From Bacteroidales bacterium (GTDB lineage: Bacteria > Bacteroidota > Bacteroidia > Bacteroidales > F082), in contig JAKSMX010000026.1 in NCBI GenBank assembly GCA_024400305.1, positions 1 through 41,419 of the forward strand: 41,419 nucleotides of DNA, read 5' to 3'. The notes under the pieces were generated by a model that worked only from the letters and a program-made list of their open reading frames with translations, did no database searches and was not told the origin of the DNA. The position numbers and the translations under genes were made by a program. Positions within the stretch are counted from its first letter, which is position 1. The number at the start of each line of letters is the position of its first letter. Positions 24,803-34,404 of this stretch are shown here, piece after piece.

Positions 24803-26389
24803 ATGGCTAAAAGAAAAGTACCGCACACATACGTAATCATATTTTTCATCATTGTGCTCGCCGCAATGCTGACGTGGTTCATAAAACCCGGAAGATATAT
24901 CGGCGGCACATTTTATTTTGAAAACGAGATACCAGTTGAAAATCAAGGTGATTTCAACCCCGAACCGCAGACGTGGCAGGTGTTCTCGGCACTTTTCGAC
25001 GGCTTCGTGGAGCAGAAATCGATCATCGCGTTCATCCTGATAATCGGCGGCGCATTCTGGATCATGAACAAGAGCCGAGCCATCGACATGGGGATCTTCT
25101 CATTCCTGAGATTCACGAAACGGCTTGAGAGCAACAGGGTCCTCGGCGCGATAGGCGTTGACAACATCATCATCGTATTGATAATGCTGCTGTTCAGTTT
25201 CTTCGGCGCCATCTTCGGGATGAGCGAGGAATGCATCGCCTTCGTGGTCATCGTCATACCGCTCGCTATATCAATGGGTTACGACAGCATCGTCGGACTG
25301 TGCATGGTGTATGTGGCGGCGCACATCGGTTTCGCCGGTGCGATATTGAACCCGTTCACCATCGGGATAGCGCAGGGAATCGCCGGCGTGCCGCTTTTCT
25401 CCGGGATAGGCTACAGAATCTTCTGCTGGGTGATAATCAACATCTTCGGAATCGCCTTCGTTCTGAAATACGCACATAAAGTGAAGAGAAATCCAACCTC
25501 CTCGATAATGTTCGACGACGATGCTTATTGGAGAAGAAACGCCGCTGCGCAAGGCGAGGAGTTTGAAAAATACGTTCCTAAAGCGGCGTGGTTCGTATAT
25601 GCCTTCCTGCTTGTCGCGATGGTTCTGTTCTCGTTCAAAAATCCGTCAACGACATTGAAAATCGGCGCGGGCGAGATGACACTGCCGATTATTCCCGTGC
25701 TGACTGGCATCTTCGCGGTTGCCGGCGTCTTTTCGTTGAGGAAAACAGTTCATAAATTCATCCTGCTTCTCCTCACCTACACCATCTTGTATCTGATCAT
25801 CGGCGTGATGGGTTACGGCTGGTATGTTGGCGAGATCGCCACGTTGTTCCTCGCCATGGGAATCTCGGCGGGCGTGGCTATCGGCAAGAGTGCCAGCGAC
25901 ATAGCGGGACTCTTCGTTGAAGGCATGAAAGACATCCTGTCGGCGGCGATGGTCGTCGGCCTCGCCGGAGGAATAGTGATAATTTTGAAGAACGGAGGCG
26001 TCATCGACACGATATTGTACGGGCTTTCCAAGTCGATGTCCGACTTCGGCAAGGTGGCGTCGGTGGAGATAATGTACGGCATCCAGACGTTCATCAACGT
26101 CATCATCCCGTCGGGATCGGCGAAGGCCGCCATCACGATGCCCATCATGGCGCCGTTCAGCGACCTCATCGGCATCAGCCGTCAGGCCACGGTGACGGCG
26201 TTCCAGTTCGGCGACGGCTTCACCAACATGATCACCCCGACGTCCGGTGTCCTCATCGGCGCCCTCGGCGTGGCGAAGATACCTTATCAGAAATGGTTCA
26301 AATGGGTCTGGAAATTCATCCTCATGATGGTGATTTTGGGCGCGATACTGCTCATCCCGACGGTGACGATGAGCTTGGAGGGGTTTTGA
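24803..26389 (+). CDS. YfcC-family membrane carrier, 528 aa
   Basis: The protein has about 12 hydrophobic helices, beginning MAKRKVPHTYVIIFFIIVLA, and motifs of the YfcC/DcuC-like ion transporter group: MLTWFIKPGRYIG, GAIFGMSEECIAFVVIVIPL, AHIGFAGAILNPFTIGIAQG, and near the C-terminus NVIIPSGSAKAAITMPIMAP and FTNMITPTSGVLIGALGVAK. Members carry dicarboxylates or amino acids such as arginine/ornithine. The substrate is not certain here, but rocD (39804) and the peptide and serine genes that follow would suit amino-acid uptake or exchange; this is inference. The gene is intact. A 17-bp tandem repeat begins right after the stop. Confidence 0.85.
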   Translation: MAKRKVPHTYVIIFFIIVLAAMLTWFIKPGRYIGGTFYFENEIPVENQGDFNPEPQTWQVFSALFDGFVEQKSIIAFILIIGGAFWIMNKSRAIDMGIFSFLRFTKRLESNRVLGAIGVDNIIIVLIMLLFSFFGAIFGMSEECIAFVVIVIPLAISMGYDSIVGLCMVYVAAHIGFAGAILNPFTIGIAQGIAGVPLFSGIGYRIFCWVIINIFGIAFVLKYAHKVKRNPTSSIMFDDDAYWRRNAAAQGEEFEKYVPKAAWFVYAFLLVAMVLFSFKNPSTTLKIGAGEMTLPIIPVLTGIFAVAGVFSLRKTVHKFILLLLTYTILYLIIGVMGYGWYVGEIATLFLAMGISAGVAIGKSASDIAGLFVEGMKDILSAAMVVGLAGGIVIILKNGGVIDTILYGLSKSMSDFGKVASVEIMYGIQTFINVIIPSGSAKAAITMPIMAPFSDLIGISRQATVTAFQFGDGFTNMITPTSGVLIGALGVAKIPYQKWFKWVWKFILMMVILGAILLIPTVTMSLEGF

Positions 26390-26482
26390 TTAGGAGTTTG
26401 AGGTAATTAGGTGTTTGAGGTAATTAGGTGTTTGAAGTAATTAGGTGTTTGAAGTAATTAGGTGGTTAGGTGTTTGAGATAG
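26390..26482. repeat. 17-bp tandem repeat (minisatellite)
   Basis: Units of TTAGGTGTTTGAGGTAA type repeat four times exactly in register (26390-26457). An 8-bp partial unit and one further unit (26466-26482) follow. The array fills most of the gap between the carrier gene and the peptide ATPase gene. A related unit occurs after serine dehydratase at 29440-29466. It has no spacer structure and is not a CRISPR array. Confidence 0.85.
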
Positions 26483-26513
26483 TTAAAATAAAAATCTGCG
26501 AGAGAAAATAAAC

Positions 26514-28229
26514 ATGGAAACGTTATTGAAAGTCAAGAACCTGCGTGTGTCCTTCCGTCATGACGGCGGTTGGAAGGAGACCGTGCACGGCATAGGCTTC
26601 GAGGTTTTCAAAGGGAAGACGCTCGGCATCGTCGGCGAGTCAGGATCGGGGAAGTCGGTGAGCAACCTCGCCGTCATGCGGCTGCTCAACGAGAGGCAGT
26701 CGCACATCACCGCCGACACCATCGAACTCGACGGCACCGACATCTCAAAGTACGACGAGACGCAGATGAACGACATCCGCGGGAAACGCATCGCGATGAT
26801 CTTCCAGGAGCCGATGACATCGCTCAACCCCGTGTTCCGCTGCGGTTATCAGATCGTCGAAGCCATTCAAGCGCACGAAGACGTCACCAAGGAAGCGGCA
26901 CGCGAACGCGTCATAAAGCTCTTCAAGAGAGTCATGCTTCCGCGCCCGGAAATCATATTCGAGAGCTACCCGCACGAACTCTCCGGCGGACAAAAACAAC
27001 GCGTCATGATTGCCATGGCATTGGCCTGCAACCCCGAGCTGCTCATCGCCGACGAACCTACGACGGCGTTGGACGTGACGGTGCAGAAAGAAATCCTGAA
27101 ACTGCTGAAAGAACTACAAAGCGACGGGGACATGGGCATGGTCTTCATCACCCACGACCTCGGCGTGGTGGCGGAGATAGCCGACCACGTCGCCGTCATG
27201 CACAACGGCGAGATAGTGGAATACGGCGAAGTGAGACAGATCCTCGACACCCCCAAAGACCCTTACACCAAAGGGCTTCTGGCGTGCCGCCCGCCACTCG
27301 ACATACGGCTGCAACGCCTTCCCGTCGTGAAGGAGTTTCTCGACGGAGTGTGGAAAGACAATGATGATTTCACAGCGAAACTCATTGTCACACAAGAAGA
27401 AAGGAAAGAACATCTTGAAAAGTTATACCAACAGAAGCCGCTTCTGAAAGTGGAACATCTGAAGACATGGTTTCCTCTGCGGAAAGGCGTTTTCAACAGG
27501 ACACACGACTATGTGCGGGCCGTCGATGACGTCAGCTTCGAGGTGTTCCCGGGCGAAACGCTCGGTCTCGTCGGCGAATCGGGATGCGGAAAGACTTCGC
27601 TCGGGCGTTCGATTCTAAGGCTGATAGAGCCTTCCGGCGGAAAAATTTATTTCGATGGAAAAGAAATCACCTCTATGAACGCCAACGACTTACGTCTGTT
27701 CAGGAAACAGGCGCAGATTGTGTTTCAGGATCCGTATTCCTCTCTGAACCCGAATATCACCATCGGCGATGCCATCGCGGAGCCGATGATGGTTCACGGG
27801 ATAGAGAAAGACACCGCAAGACGCAGGGAGAGAGTATGCAGGCTGTTGGAGGAGGTCGGGCTTGAAGCGGCTCATTACCAGCGTTATCCGCACGAGTTCT
27901 CGGGCGGGCAGCGGCAGCGTGTCTGCATCGCGAGGGCGTTGGCGGTCAACCCGCGCCTCATAATATGCGACGAGTCGGTGTCGGCTCTCGACGTCTCGGT
28001 GCAGGCGCAGGTGCTCAACCTGCTCAACAGGCTGAAACGCGACTTCGGCTTCACATACATCTTTATCTCACACGACCTCAGCGTGGTGCGTTTCATGTCG
28101 GACCGCATCCTCGTGATGTACAACGGCAAGCCTGTCGAGCTTGGCGACGCCGATGATATTTTCAACAACCCGAAAAACGACTACACGAAAAAATTAATAA
28201 ACGCAATACCGAAAATTAATAAAAAATGA
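26514..28229 (+). CDS. Fused oligopeptide ABC transporter ATPase (DppD-DppF type), 571 aa
   Basis: Two complete ABC domains are joined. The first has GESGSGKS (~42), [18 protein letters not shown], Walker [15 protein letters not shown] and HDLGVVAE. The second starts near 320 with [41 protein letters not shown] and HDLSVVRF. Each is followed by the Pxx[15 protein letters not shown] tail typical of dipeptide/oligopeptide ATPases. It would energise import of peptides with permease and binding proteins encoded elsewhere, since none are in this window. The second Walker B ends in DES rather than DEP, common in the DppF half. The stop overlaps the start of the serine dehydratase gene (ATGA). Confidence 0.93.
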   Translation: METLLKVKNLRVSFRHDGGWKETVHGIGFEVFKGKTLGIVGESGSGKSVSNLAVMRLLNERQSHITADTIELDGTDISKYDETQMNDIRGKRIAMIFQEPMTSLNPVFRCGYQIVEAIQAHEDVTKEAARERVIKLFKRVMLPRPEIIFESYPHELSGGQKQRVMIAMALACNPELLIADEPTTALDVTVQKEILKLLKELQSDGDMGMVFITHDLGVVAEIADHVAVMHNGEIVEYGEVRQILDTPKDPYTKGLLACRPPLDIRLQRLPVVKEFLDGVWKDNDDFTAKLIVTQEERKEHLEKLYQQKPLLKVEHLKTWFPLRKGVFNRTHDYVRAVDDVSFEVFPGETLGLVGESGCGKTSLGRSILRLIEPSGGKIYFDGKEITSMNANDLRLFRKQAQIVFQDPYSSLNPNITIGDAIAEPMMVHGIEKDTARRRERVCRLLEEVGLEAAHYQRYPHEFSGGQRQRVCIARALAVNPRLIICDESVSALDVSVQAQVLNLLNRLKRDFGFTYIFISHDLSVVRFMSDRILVMYNGKPVELGDADDIFNNPKNDYTKKLINAIPKINKK

Positions 28230-29434
28230 AAACGATAAAAGAAATCTACAGAATCGGCCATGGCCCGTCGTCGAGCCACACCATGGGGCCGAGGTTCGCG
28301 GCGGAGCAGTTTCTGGCGCGTCATTCGGAAGCGAAAGCCTTTGAGGTAACGTTATACGGCAGCCTCGCCGCCACAGGCAAAGGCCATTTCACCGACAAGG
28401 CAATCATTGAAGTCTTGGAGCAACAAGCACCAGTCTCCATTTTCTGGAAAGCGAAGATAGTATTGCCATTTCACCCTAACGGAATGACATTCAAGGCCAT
28501 TGACAGCAGCGGAGCCGTCACCGAAGAATGGACCGTGTATAGTGTCGGCGGCGGCGCATTGGCGGAGGAAGGACATCCGTCAAGGCTTCCCGACATATAC
28601 GAGATGACGAAGATGACCGACATCATGAACTGGTGCGAGCGCACCGGCAAGCAGTATTGGGAATATGTCGATGAGAGCGAAAACGACAGATCCCTTGACG
28701 AACATCTGGCAAACGTATGGAACGCTATGAAGGAAGCCGTCGGCCGCGGACTCACCGCTGAAGGCCGTCTGCCAGGCCCGCTGAATCTCCCGCGCAAGGC
28801 GGCTCAATATCACATCAAGGCGCAGGGATTCCAGCATTCGATGCGAAGCCGCGGCATGATTTTCGCCTACGCCCTCGCAGTGTCGGAGGAGAACGCCTCC
28901 GGCGGCGTCATCGTCACCGCCCCGACATGCGGCTCGTGCGGAGTGCTTCCCGCGGTGCTTTACCATTGCAACAAGGCATACAACTTCGACGATACACGTA
29001 TCATCAGGGCGTTGAAGACAGCGGGGCTTGTCGGCAACATCGTGAAGGAGAACGCCTCCATCTCCGGCGCCGAGGTGGGCTGTCAGGGCGAGGTCGGGGT
29101 GGCCTGTTCAATGGCGGCGGCAGCAGCATGTCAGCTCTTCGGCGGCAGCGTAGCACAGATAGAATACGCCGCCGAGATGGCTCTCGAACATCACCTCGGC
29201 ATGACCTGCGACCCCGTCTGCGGACTCGTCCAGATCCCCTGCATCGAACGCAACGCCTTCGCCGCGGCACGCGCCCTCGACGCCAACGCCTTCGCCACCT
29301 TCAGCGACGGACACCACAGAGTGTCGTTCGACAAGGTCGTGTTCACCATGAACAAGACCGGCCGCGATATACCTTATTTATATAGAGAGACAGCAGAAGG
29401 CGGTCTCGCCTCCGGATACCAACAAATGAAATAG
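28226..29434 (+). CDS. sdaA: L-serine dehydratase, iron-sulfur type, single chain, 402 aa
   Basis: The N-terminal beta domain opens with IYRIGHGPSSSHTMGPRFAA, the highly conserved start of L-serine ammonia-lyases. The C-terminal alpha domain has APTCGSCGVLPAVL, GCQGEVGVACSMAAAAACQL and GMTCDPVCGLVQIPCIERNA, which supply the cysteines for the [4Fe-4S] cluster. The enzyme turns L-serine into pyruvate and ammonia. Length fits the fused one-chain form. Translation is coupled to the peptide ATPase gene by a 4-bp overlap, which links peptide import with amino-acid breakdown. Confidence 0.96.
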   Translation: MKTIKEIYRIGHGPSSSHTMGPRFAAEQFLARHSEAKAFEVTLYGSLAATGKGHFTDKAIIEVLEQQAPVSIFWKAKIVLPFHPNGMTFKAIDSSGAVTEEWTVYSVGGGALAEEGHPSRLPDIYEMTKMTDIMNWCERTGKQYWEYVDESENDRSLDEHLANVWNAMKEAVGRGLTAEGRLPGPLNLPRKAAQYHIKAQGFQHSMRSRGMIFAYALAVSEENASGGVIVTAPTCGSCGVLPAVLYHCNKAYNFDDTRIIRALKTAGLVGNIVKENASISGAEVGCQGEVGVACSMAAAAACQLFGGSVAQIEYAAEMALEHHLGMTCDPVCGLVQIPCIERNAFAAARALDANAFATFSDGHHRVSFDKVVFTMNKTGRDIPYLYRETAEGGLASGYQQMK

Positions 29435-29440
29435 GTATTT

Positions 29441-29483
29441 AGGAGTTTAAGGTAGTTAGGTATTTTAAACTCCTTAAACTCCT
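29441..29483. repeat. Inverted repeat made of the 17-bp repeat family
   Basis: AGGAGTTTAAGG at 29441-29452 pairs perfectly with CCTTAAACTCCT at 29472-29483 around a 19-nt loop. Left arm and loop read like units of the tandem repeat at 26390, so one unit is inverted here. It may end transcription weakly after serine dehydratase, but no T-run follows. Confidence 0.7.
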
Positions 29484-29498
29484 CAAACAACTAATATC

Positions 29499-30068
29499 AT
29501 GAAAAGACTATTTCTCGCAATACCAATCCAGACAGAGAACAACGGCTTCGCGCCGCTGCTGAACGACCTGAAGACACGGCTCTCACACGAGAAACGCATT
29601 AACTGGTCGATACCGAAAAACATACATCTCACGCTGAAATTCATCGGCGACACCTATCCGCCCGACGAGCCGAGAATCATCGAGGCTGTCGGCAAAGTCG
29701 TTGAAAACCACAGAAGTTTCGAGATGGATTTCAACAGGACAGGCGTCTTCGGCAGTCATTACGCACCGCGCGTGCTGTGGCTCGGGATGCAGCAGACACC
29801 GCAGCAACTCCTTGATTTGGAGGAAGACATCCTCACCGCGTTCGACAGCATCGGCTTCATGCGCGACCGCCAGAACTTCGTGCCGCACATCACGTTGGGC
29901 CGCATCAAAGACCTGTGCGAAAAACAGTATTTCTGGAAGGTCACCACGGCGATAGAACAGAAATCGTACATCCACCAGGAGGTGAGAGACATCATACTCT
30001 TCCAAAGCATACTGAGGCCTGAAGGCGCGATTTATAAAGTGCTGAAAAAATGGGAGTTAAACCCCTAA
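29499..30068 (+). CDS. thpR: RNA 2',3'-cyclic phosphodiesterase (ThpR/LigT), 189 aa
   Basis: The two catalytic HxTx motifs of the 2H phosphoesterase family are present: HLTLKF at residues 43-48 and HITLGR at 130-135. Length and the MKRLFLAIPI start fit ThpR. It opens 2',3'-cyclic phosphate ends of RNA and may act in RNA repair. The 3' end overlaps the convergent antitoxin gene by 12 bp, so both genes share their stop region. Confidence 0.93.
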   Translation: MKRLFLAIPIQTENNGFAPLLNDLKTRLSHEKRINWSIPKNIHLTLKFIGDTYPPDEPRIIEAVGKVVENHRSFEMDFNRTGVFGSHYAPRVLWLGMQQTPQQLLDLEEDILTAFDSIGFMRDRQNFVPHITLGRIKDLCEKQYFWKVTTAIEQKSYIHQEVRDIILFQSILRPEGAIYKVLKKWELNP

Positions 30069-30422
30069 AACTATTGCGGGGTCGATATTCAACTTGCGGC
30101 TTATCTCCCTCGCCACCTTGAGCGTAGGCTCAGATTTGCCGGTCATGTACTCGCTGACACGGGAAGGACTCACGCCTAACATTTCGGCCAGACCTTTCTG
30201 CGTCAGCTTCATCTCCGACAGCCGGAGAATCATCACATCGATAAGTGATGGCGTGCCGACCGAAAAATGCTCATCGGAATAATCAGCGACGAGATTTGAA
30301 AGCAGCTCCAACTCAATTGAATTCGGATCGCCCGCTGGAGTGTCGTCGTTCACAAGCGAAAGAAGCTCCTCCACCCTTGAAACCGCCCATTCATACTGTT
30401 GTTCATTCTCAATCTTTGTCAT
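30057..30422 (-). CDS. higA: HigA-type antitoxin with XRE helix-turn-helix, 121 aa
   Basis: Residues ~75-121 form an XRE helix-turn-helix (MKLTQKGLAEMLGVSPSRVS, then EYMTGKSEPTLKVAREI). The N-terminal ~70 residues are acidic, rich in Leu and Asp, and resemble the toxin-binding domain of the HigA group with an N-terminal extension. It follows the toxin gene by 6 nt, the toxin-first order normal for higBA. It should neutralise HigB and repress the operon. It ends 12 bp inside the thpR 3' end. Confidence 0.85.
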   Translation of the reverse strand: MTKIENEQQYEWAVSRVEELLSLVNDDTPAGDPNSIELELLSNLVADYSDEHFSVGTPSLIDVMILRLSEMKLTQKGLAEMLGVSPSRVSEYMTGKSEPTLKVAREISRKLNIDPAIVLGV

Positions 30423-30428
30423 AACTTA

Positions 30429-30725
30429 TTATATATTAGTGATATCCTTGATTTTTTCATACTCCTCATGCCGCCCGATAAAACGCACGTAAACAAACTT
30501 TATCGTGAATTTTATCACAACGACCAACCTGTAAATATTCCCCTTGATGTTAAACACATAGTGTTGATTTCCAACGCTATCAACGCTGTTAAACGTCGAT
30601 TTCACATCAGCGAAGCAACCCCATTCAGCCCTTTTGACAATCGAAACCCACTCCTGAACCGCCGTCCTCGACTTCGGCTCCTTCTCAATGTATTCCTTCA
30701 GTTTCTGTTCCGTAAAAATCCTCAT
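30429..30725 (-). CDS. higB: HigB-type mRNA interferase toxin, 98 aa
   Basis: I chose the ATG at 30725 (MRIFTEQKLKEYIEKEPKS); an in-frame start 8 codons upstream is less likely because it lies directly on the promoter -7 box. The protein has the HigB_toxin pattern: an acidic N-terminal helix region, WGCFADVKSTFNSVDSVGNQ, YVFNIKGNIYRLVVVIKF, and the conserved closing KFVYVRFIGRHEEYEKI. Such toxins cut mRNA on the ribosome. The pair appears complete. Confidence 0.88.
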   Translation of the reverse strand: MRIFTEQKLKEYIEKEPKSRTAVQEWVSIVKRAEWGCFADVKSTFNSVDSVGNQHYVFNIKGNIYRLVVVIKFTIKFVYVRFIGRHEEYEKIKDITNI

Positions 30726-31104
30726 AAATTCAAATTTTTGAAAATGCAAAATTACACATTATTTTGAAACATGAAATAATATTTTGAAATTTAAATTTAT
30801 TTTTCCGAACATCCAATTTATGATTCCAACAACAATGTCATTTTGTCAGGTAATTTACTCAAAAAAAGAGGCGTTTCGGAAATTTTGTCAGTTATAAAAT
30901 TTTCCTAAAAATTTTCTCTGCGGAATAAAACATTATCAATCAAAGAGTTGTTTGTATTTCCAAAAACAATATAATTTTACGGAATGCAAATTGACAGTCC
31001 GTCCGCGTCATCGGAAAAAATGGCGAAAAAACAATATAAAGATTAGAAATTAAAGTTAAAAAACACAAACAACGTTAAAAAACTAAAAAATAGGAGATTA
31101 GATT
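30726..31104. other. AT-rich divergent intergenic region
   Basis: This 379-bp gap separates higBA (minus) from the Hsp20 gene (plus). On the minus side TAATTTTG at 30754-30747 is a good -7 box 22 nt before the toxin start, without a TTG at normal spacing. On the plus side a purine-rich AGGAG lies 8 nt before the Hsp20 ATG. A slipped inverted repeat (GGAAATTTT near 30888 with AAAATTTTCC near 30896-30905) is visible. I see no gene, and no CIRCE-type heat-shock operator. Confidence 0.6.
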
Positions 31105-31533
31105 ATGTTAGTAGCAAAAAGAACTTCGGATTTCTTCCCGACACTGTTCAACGACCTTTTTGAAAACTTCAATTACGGAATGCCGAAAACGAGCAGCCCG
31201 CAGATGAACATCATTGAAAATCAAGAGGAATTCAAGATTGAGATGAGCGTCCCCGGCCTCACGAAGGAGGATCTGACATTGAACATCGACAGCGACAACA
31301 ACCTTGTCATTGAGATGGTGAAGAAAAGCGGCAGCGAAGAAAACAACAAGAAACAGCAGTACCTGCGCCGCGAATTCACGACCGCGCACTTCAAGGAGAT
31401 GCTCGCTTTGCCCGACATCGTGAAAACCGAGGAGATCAGGGCGAAAGTCGAAAACGGCATCCTGGAGGTGACGCTCCCGAAAATAAAACCAGAGGAAAAA
31501 ATCAAACTCACGAAAACGATAGAAATCGCTTAG
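31105..31533 (+). CDS. Small heat-shock protein, Hsp20/alpha-crystallin, 142 aa
   Basis: The protein has the short N-terminal arm (FFPTLFNDLFENFNYGM) and an alpha-crystallin domain from about residue 35 to 135, including EFKIEMSVPGLTKEDLTLNI and the AxVENGILEVTLPK motif (KVENGILEVTLPKIK). The C-terminal anchor is short. It is an ATP-independent holdase that keeps unfolded proteins soluble in the cytoplasm. It is a single-gene unit with its own terminator. The AGGAG ahead of the start is unusual for this genome. Confidence 0.94.
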   Translation: MLVAKRTSDFFPTLFNDLFENFNYGMPKTSSPQMNIIENQEEFKIEMSVPGLTKEDLTLNIDSDNNLVIEMVKKSGSEENNKKQQYLRREFTTAHFKEMLALPDIVKTEEIRAKVENGILEVTLPKIKPEEKIKLTKTIEIA

Positions 31534-31570
31534 CCGCACGGGAAAAGCACAGACTAAAACCTACAACGGA

Positions 31571-31603
31571 AAGGTTCGGAAAAAACATCCGAACCTTTTT
31601 TCC
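31571..31603 (+). terminator. Rho-independent terminator after Hsp20
   Basis: AAGGTTCGG at 31571-31579 pairs with CCGAACCTT at 31589-31597. T residues follow (TTTT at 31598-31601) in the 40 bp after the Hsp20 stop. Confidence 0.85.
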
Positions 31604-31644
31604 GTTTTTCTGTTATTCATTCAAATTAATTATTATTTTTAAAC

Positions 31645-31675
31645 TTGACTTTTGTTTTTTTTATCCATAACTTTG
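31645..31675 (+). promoter_or_regulatory. Promoter of the antiporter gene
   Basis: TTG at 31645-31647 and TAACTTTG at 31668-31675 match the Bacteroidota -33/-7 pattern with a 20-nt spacer. The leader to the ATG at 31724 is about 40 nt. The aldolase gene 32 bp downstream of the antiporter has no promoter of its own visible, so it is probably transcribed from here. Confidence 0.75.
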
Positions 31676-31723
31676 CAGCGATTTTTAAACAACTTTTATT
31701 TAACATAAAAACAACAATTCGAC

Positions 31724-33331
31724 ATGACTTTCACTGCTGGCAACTTCCTACTCTTGGCTGGTTTTATCTTGATTCTCAGTATTTTACTTTCAAAAACAGG
31801 TTACAAGGCCGGCATTCCGGTCTTGTTGGTGTTCCTGTTGGTCGGAATGCTTTTCGGAGAAGACGGGGTCGGAATTCACTTTGAAAATTACACCATCGCG
31901 CAGTCAATCGGCATGGTGGCGATGTCGATTATCTTGTTCAACGGCGGCATGGACACGAAATACACCACCATCAAGCCCGTCCTCGGCCCCGGAATCGTGC
32001 TCGCGACCGTGGGTGTCTTGCTGACGACGCTGATAACCGGGTTCTTCATCCACATCACAAGCACATCATTCAACAGCCTCGTCAACGTGTCGTTCCCATA
32101 CGCCGTGCTGATCGCCGCCACGATGTCGTCAACCGACTCGGCTTCGGTCTTCAGCATCATCAGGGCGCAGAAAATGAAGATGCACAACAACCTCCAACCG
32201 CTTCTGGAGCTTGAGTCGGGAAGTAACGACCCGATGGCCAACATGCTGACAATCGTGATGATACAAATCGTGATGAACAGCGGCGGCGGAGATGCAAGCG
32301 CAGTGAGCATCATTCTCACATTCCTGTGGCAGTTCGGCATGGGCTTGGTGATAGGGTTCGTTTTCGGCCGCAGCTATGTATGGCTGCACAACACGATAAA
32401 GCTCGAGAACAAGTCGATGTACCAGATCCTCATCATGGGATTCGTCTTCCTCACGTTCTCAATCACCAACATGATCAATGCAAACGGCTACCTCGCCGTC
32501 TATATCGCCGGCATCGTCGTGGGCAACGCCGGATTGGTCAAAGGAACGCCGAAAATCCGCATCTTCAAAAAGGAATACCCGCTTTTCGGAAGCAAGAAAA
32601 TCATCGAGAAACGCAGCATCAACAAGCTCCTCGACGGGCTCACGTGGCTGGTGCAGATCGTGATGTTCCTCATGCTCGGCCTTCTCGTCGCGCCGCACAA
32701 CATGATGGACATGGCATTCAACGCCATAATCCTCGGTTTATTCGTGATCTTCATCGGGCGACCGCTGGCCGTCTATCTCAGCCTCATACCTTTCAGGAAG
32801 ATAGGATTCAAAGACAAAGCCTTCATCTCGTGGGTCGGACTGCGCGGCGCGGCGCCAATCATCTTCGCGACATATCCAGTTGTAGCCGGAGTAAAAGACG
32901 GCGAATTGGTATTCAACGTGGTGTTTTTCATAACGTTAATATCACTTTTGGTCCAAGGGACGACAATTCCTTTCGTCGCGAACATGCTTAAGCTGGGCGA
33001 AAAAGACGAAAGCGGCCCTGAAAACTTCGGCATCGAGATTCCCGACGAACTCAACACGATAATGGAGCAGCAGACTGTCGAGAAAGAGACAATCCTCAAA
33101 GACTACCCGCTCAAGAAAGGCACCCTCATCATGATCGTAAAACGCGGCGACCGCTACATCGTCCCGAACGGCAGGCTCATCCTGAAGAAAGGCGACCAGC
33201 TTCTCGTCATCTCCGAAAGCGGAGAGGAGGAAATCATGGAAAGCATGGAAAAGCAGCATAGCGACTTTATGAAGCTCAACTGGAACTTCAACATCAACAT
33301 GTTAGAAACTGATGACGAAAAGCAATCATAG
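31724..33331 (+). CDS. Potassium/proton antiporter (NhaP2/CvrA type), 535 aa
   Basis: About 12 membrane helices of the CPA1 family are followed by a cytoplasmic tail. Seen motifs are PVLLVFLLVGMLFGEDGVGI, FNGGMDTKYTTIKPVLGPGI, the SSTDSASVFSIIRA segment holding the ion-binding Asp, LESGSNDPMANML, and WVGLRGAAPIIFATYPVVAG. The last ~100 residues (from about 440) form a TrkA-C-like domain (LKKGTLIMIVKRGDRYIVPN, KKGDQLLVIS), which is the mark of the NhaP2/CvrA group and may bind a nucleotide. It exchanges K+ (or Na+) for protons across the inner membrane. The gene is intact. Confidence 0.92.
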   Translation: MTFTAGNFLLLAGFILILSILLSKTGYKAGIPVLLVFLLVGMLFGEDGVGIHFENYTIAQSIGMVAMSIILFNGGMDTKYTTIKPVLGPGIVLATVGVLLTTLITGFFIHITSTSFNSLVNVSFPYAVLIAATMSSTDSASVFSIIRAQKMKMHNNLQPLLELESGSNDPMANMLTIVMIQIVMNSGGGDASAVSIILTFLWQFGMGLVIGFVFGRSYVWLHNTIKLENKSMYQILIMGFVFLTFSITNMINANGYLAVYIAGIVVGNAGLVKGTPKIRIFKKEYPLFGSKKIIEKRSINKLLDGLTWLVQIVMFLMLGLLVAPHNMMDMAFNAIILGLFVIFIGRPLAVYLSLIPFRKIGFKDKAFISWVGLRGAAPIIFATYPVVAGVKDGELVFNVVFFITLISLLVQGTTIPFVANMLKLGEKDESGPENFGIEIPDELNTIMEQQTVEKETILKDYPLKKGTLIMIVKRGDRYIVPNGRLILKKGDQLLVISESGEEEIMESMEKQHSDFMKLNWNFNINMLETDDEKQS

Positions 33332-33363
33332 ACACGGAAAAATCTTAAAATAAACATATTAAT

Positions 33364-34371
33364 ATGGTAAATTACAAAGACTTAGGGTTGGTGAACACAC
33401 GTGCGATGTTCGCCAAGGCCGTCAGGGGCGGCTACGCAATCCCTGCATTCAACTTCAACAATATGGAACAGATGCAGGCCATCATCATGGCCGCGGTGGA
33501 GACGAAATCTCCCGTCATCCTCCAAATTTCAAAGGGCGCGCGCAACTATGCAAACCAGACACTTCTCCGTTACATGGCTGAAGGCGCCGTCGCGTACGCC
33601 AAGGAACTCGGCTGCGAGCATCCCGAAATCGTGCTTCACCTCGACCACGGCGACTCATACGAGCTCTGCAAGAACTGCATCGAGATGGGCTTCTCATCAG
33701 TGATGATCGACGGCTCGGCACTCCCATACGACGAGAACGTCGCACTGACGAAGAAAGTGGTTGAGTTTGCGCACCAGTACGACGTCACCGTCGAAGGCGA
33801 ACTCGGCGTTCTGGCCGGCGTCGAAGACGAGGTGTCGGCGGCGGAGAGCCACTACACGAAACCGGAGGAAGTGATTGACTTCGTGACGAAGACAGGTGTC
33901 GATTCACTTGCAATCTCCATCGGCACGTCACACGGCGCATACAAGTTCACGCCGGAGCAGTGCACCGTCGATCCGAAGACAGGCCGTCTGCTTCCGCCTC
34001 CGCTGGCGTTCGACGTCCTCGAAGCCGTCGAGGAGAAACTCCCCGGCTTTCCCATCGTGCTTCACGGCTCGTCGTCGGTCCCGCAGGAAGACGTTGACAT
34101 CATCAACAGCAACGGCGGCTGCCTGAAGGCGGCGGTCGGAATCCCTGAAGAACAGCTCAGGAAAGCCTCGAAGTCGGCGGTCTGCAAGATCAACATCGAC
34201 TCCGACAGCCGTCTGGCGATGACGGCGGCCATCCGCAAGACCATGGCCGAGAAACCCGCCGAGTTCGACCCGCGCAAATACCTCGGCCCCGCCCGCGACC
34301 GCATGAAGGAACTCTACATGCACAAGATCATCAACGTGCTGGGGAGCAACGACCAGCTGATTGAGGGATGA
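33364..34371 (+). CDS. fba: Class II fructose-bisphosphate aldolase, 335 aa
   Basis: Zinc-binding and catalytic motifs of class II aldolases are in place: HLDHGDSYELC, the YDVTVEGELGVLAGVEDEV block, SIGTSHGAYKF and IVLHGSSSVPQEDVDIINS. Length matches the shorter class II form of Bacteroidota. It cleaves fructose 1,6-bisphosphate into two trioses, in glycolysis and gluconeogenesis. Codon use is of highly expressed type. It stands 32 bp after the antiporter gene and is probably co-transcribed. No terminator hairpin is clear after it. Confidence 0.96.
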   Translation: MVNYKDLGLVNTRAMFAKAVRGGYAIPAFNFNNMEQMQAIIMAAVETKSPVILQISKGARNYANQTLLRYMAEGAVAYAKELGCEHPEIVLHLDHGDSYELCKNCIEMGFSSVMIDGSALPYDENVALTKKVVEFAHQYDVTVEGELGVLAGVEDEVSAAESHYTKPEEVIDFVTKTGVDSLAISIGTSHGAYKFTPEQCTVDPKTGRLLPPPLAFDVLEAVEEKLPGFPIVLHGSSSVPQEDVDIINSNGGCLKAAVGIPEEQLRKASKSAVCKINIDSDSRLAMTAAIRKTMAEKPAEFDPRKYLGPARDRMKELYMHKIINVLGSNDQLIEG

Positions 34372-34404
34372 TTTGAGTTAAAAGTTAAGAGAGGAGAGTT
34401 AAGA

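Noticed and set aside
26390-26482. CRISPR array or attachment site
   Set aside because: Units of 17 bp are directly abutting with no spacers, and no integrase gene is nearby.
26570-27364. 264-aa frame inside the peptide ATPase gene
   Set aside because: It is an Arg/His-rich frame overlapping a clear ABC ATPase in the same direction and has no start context.
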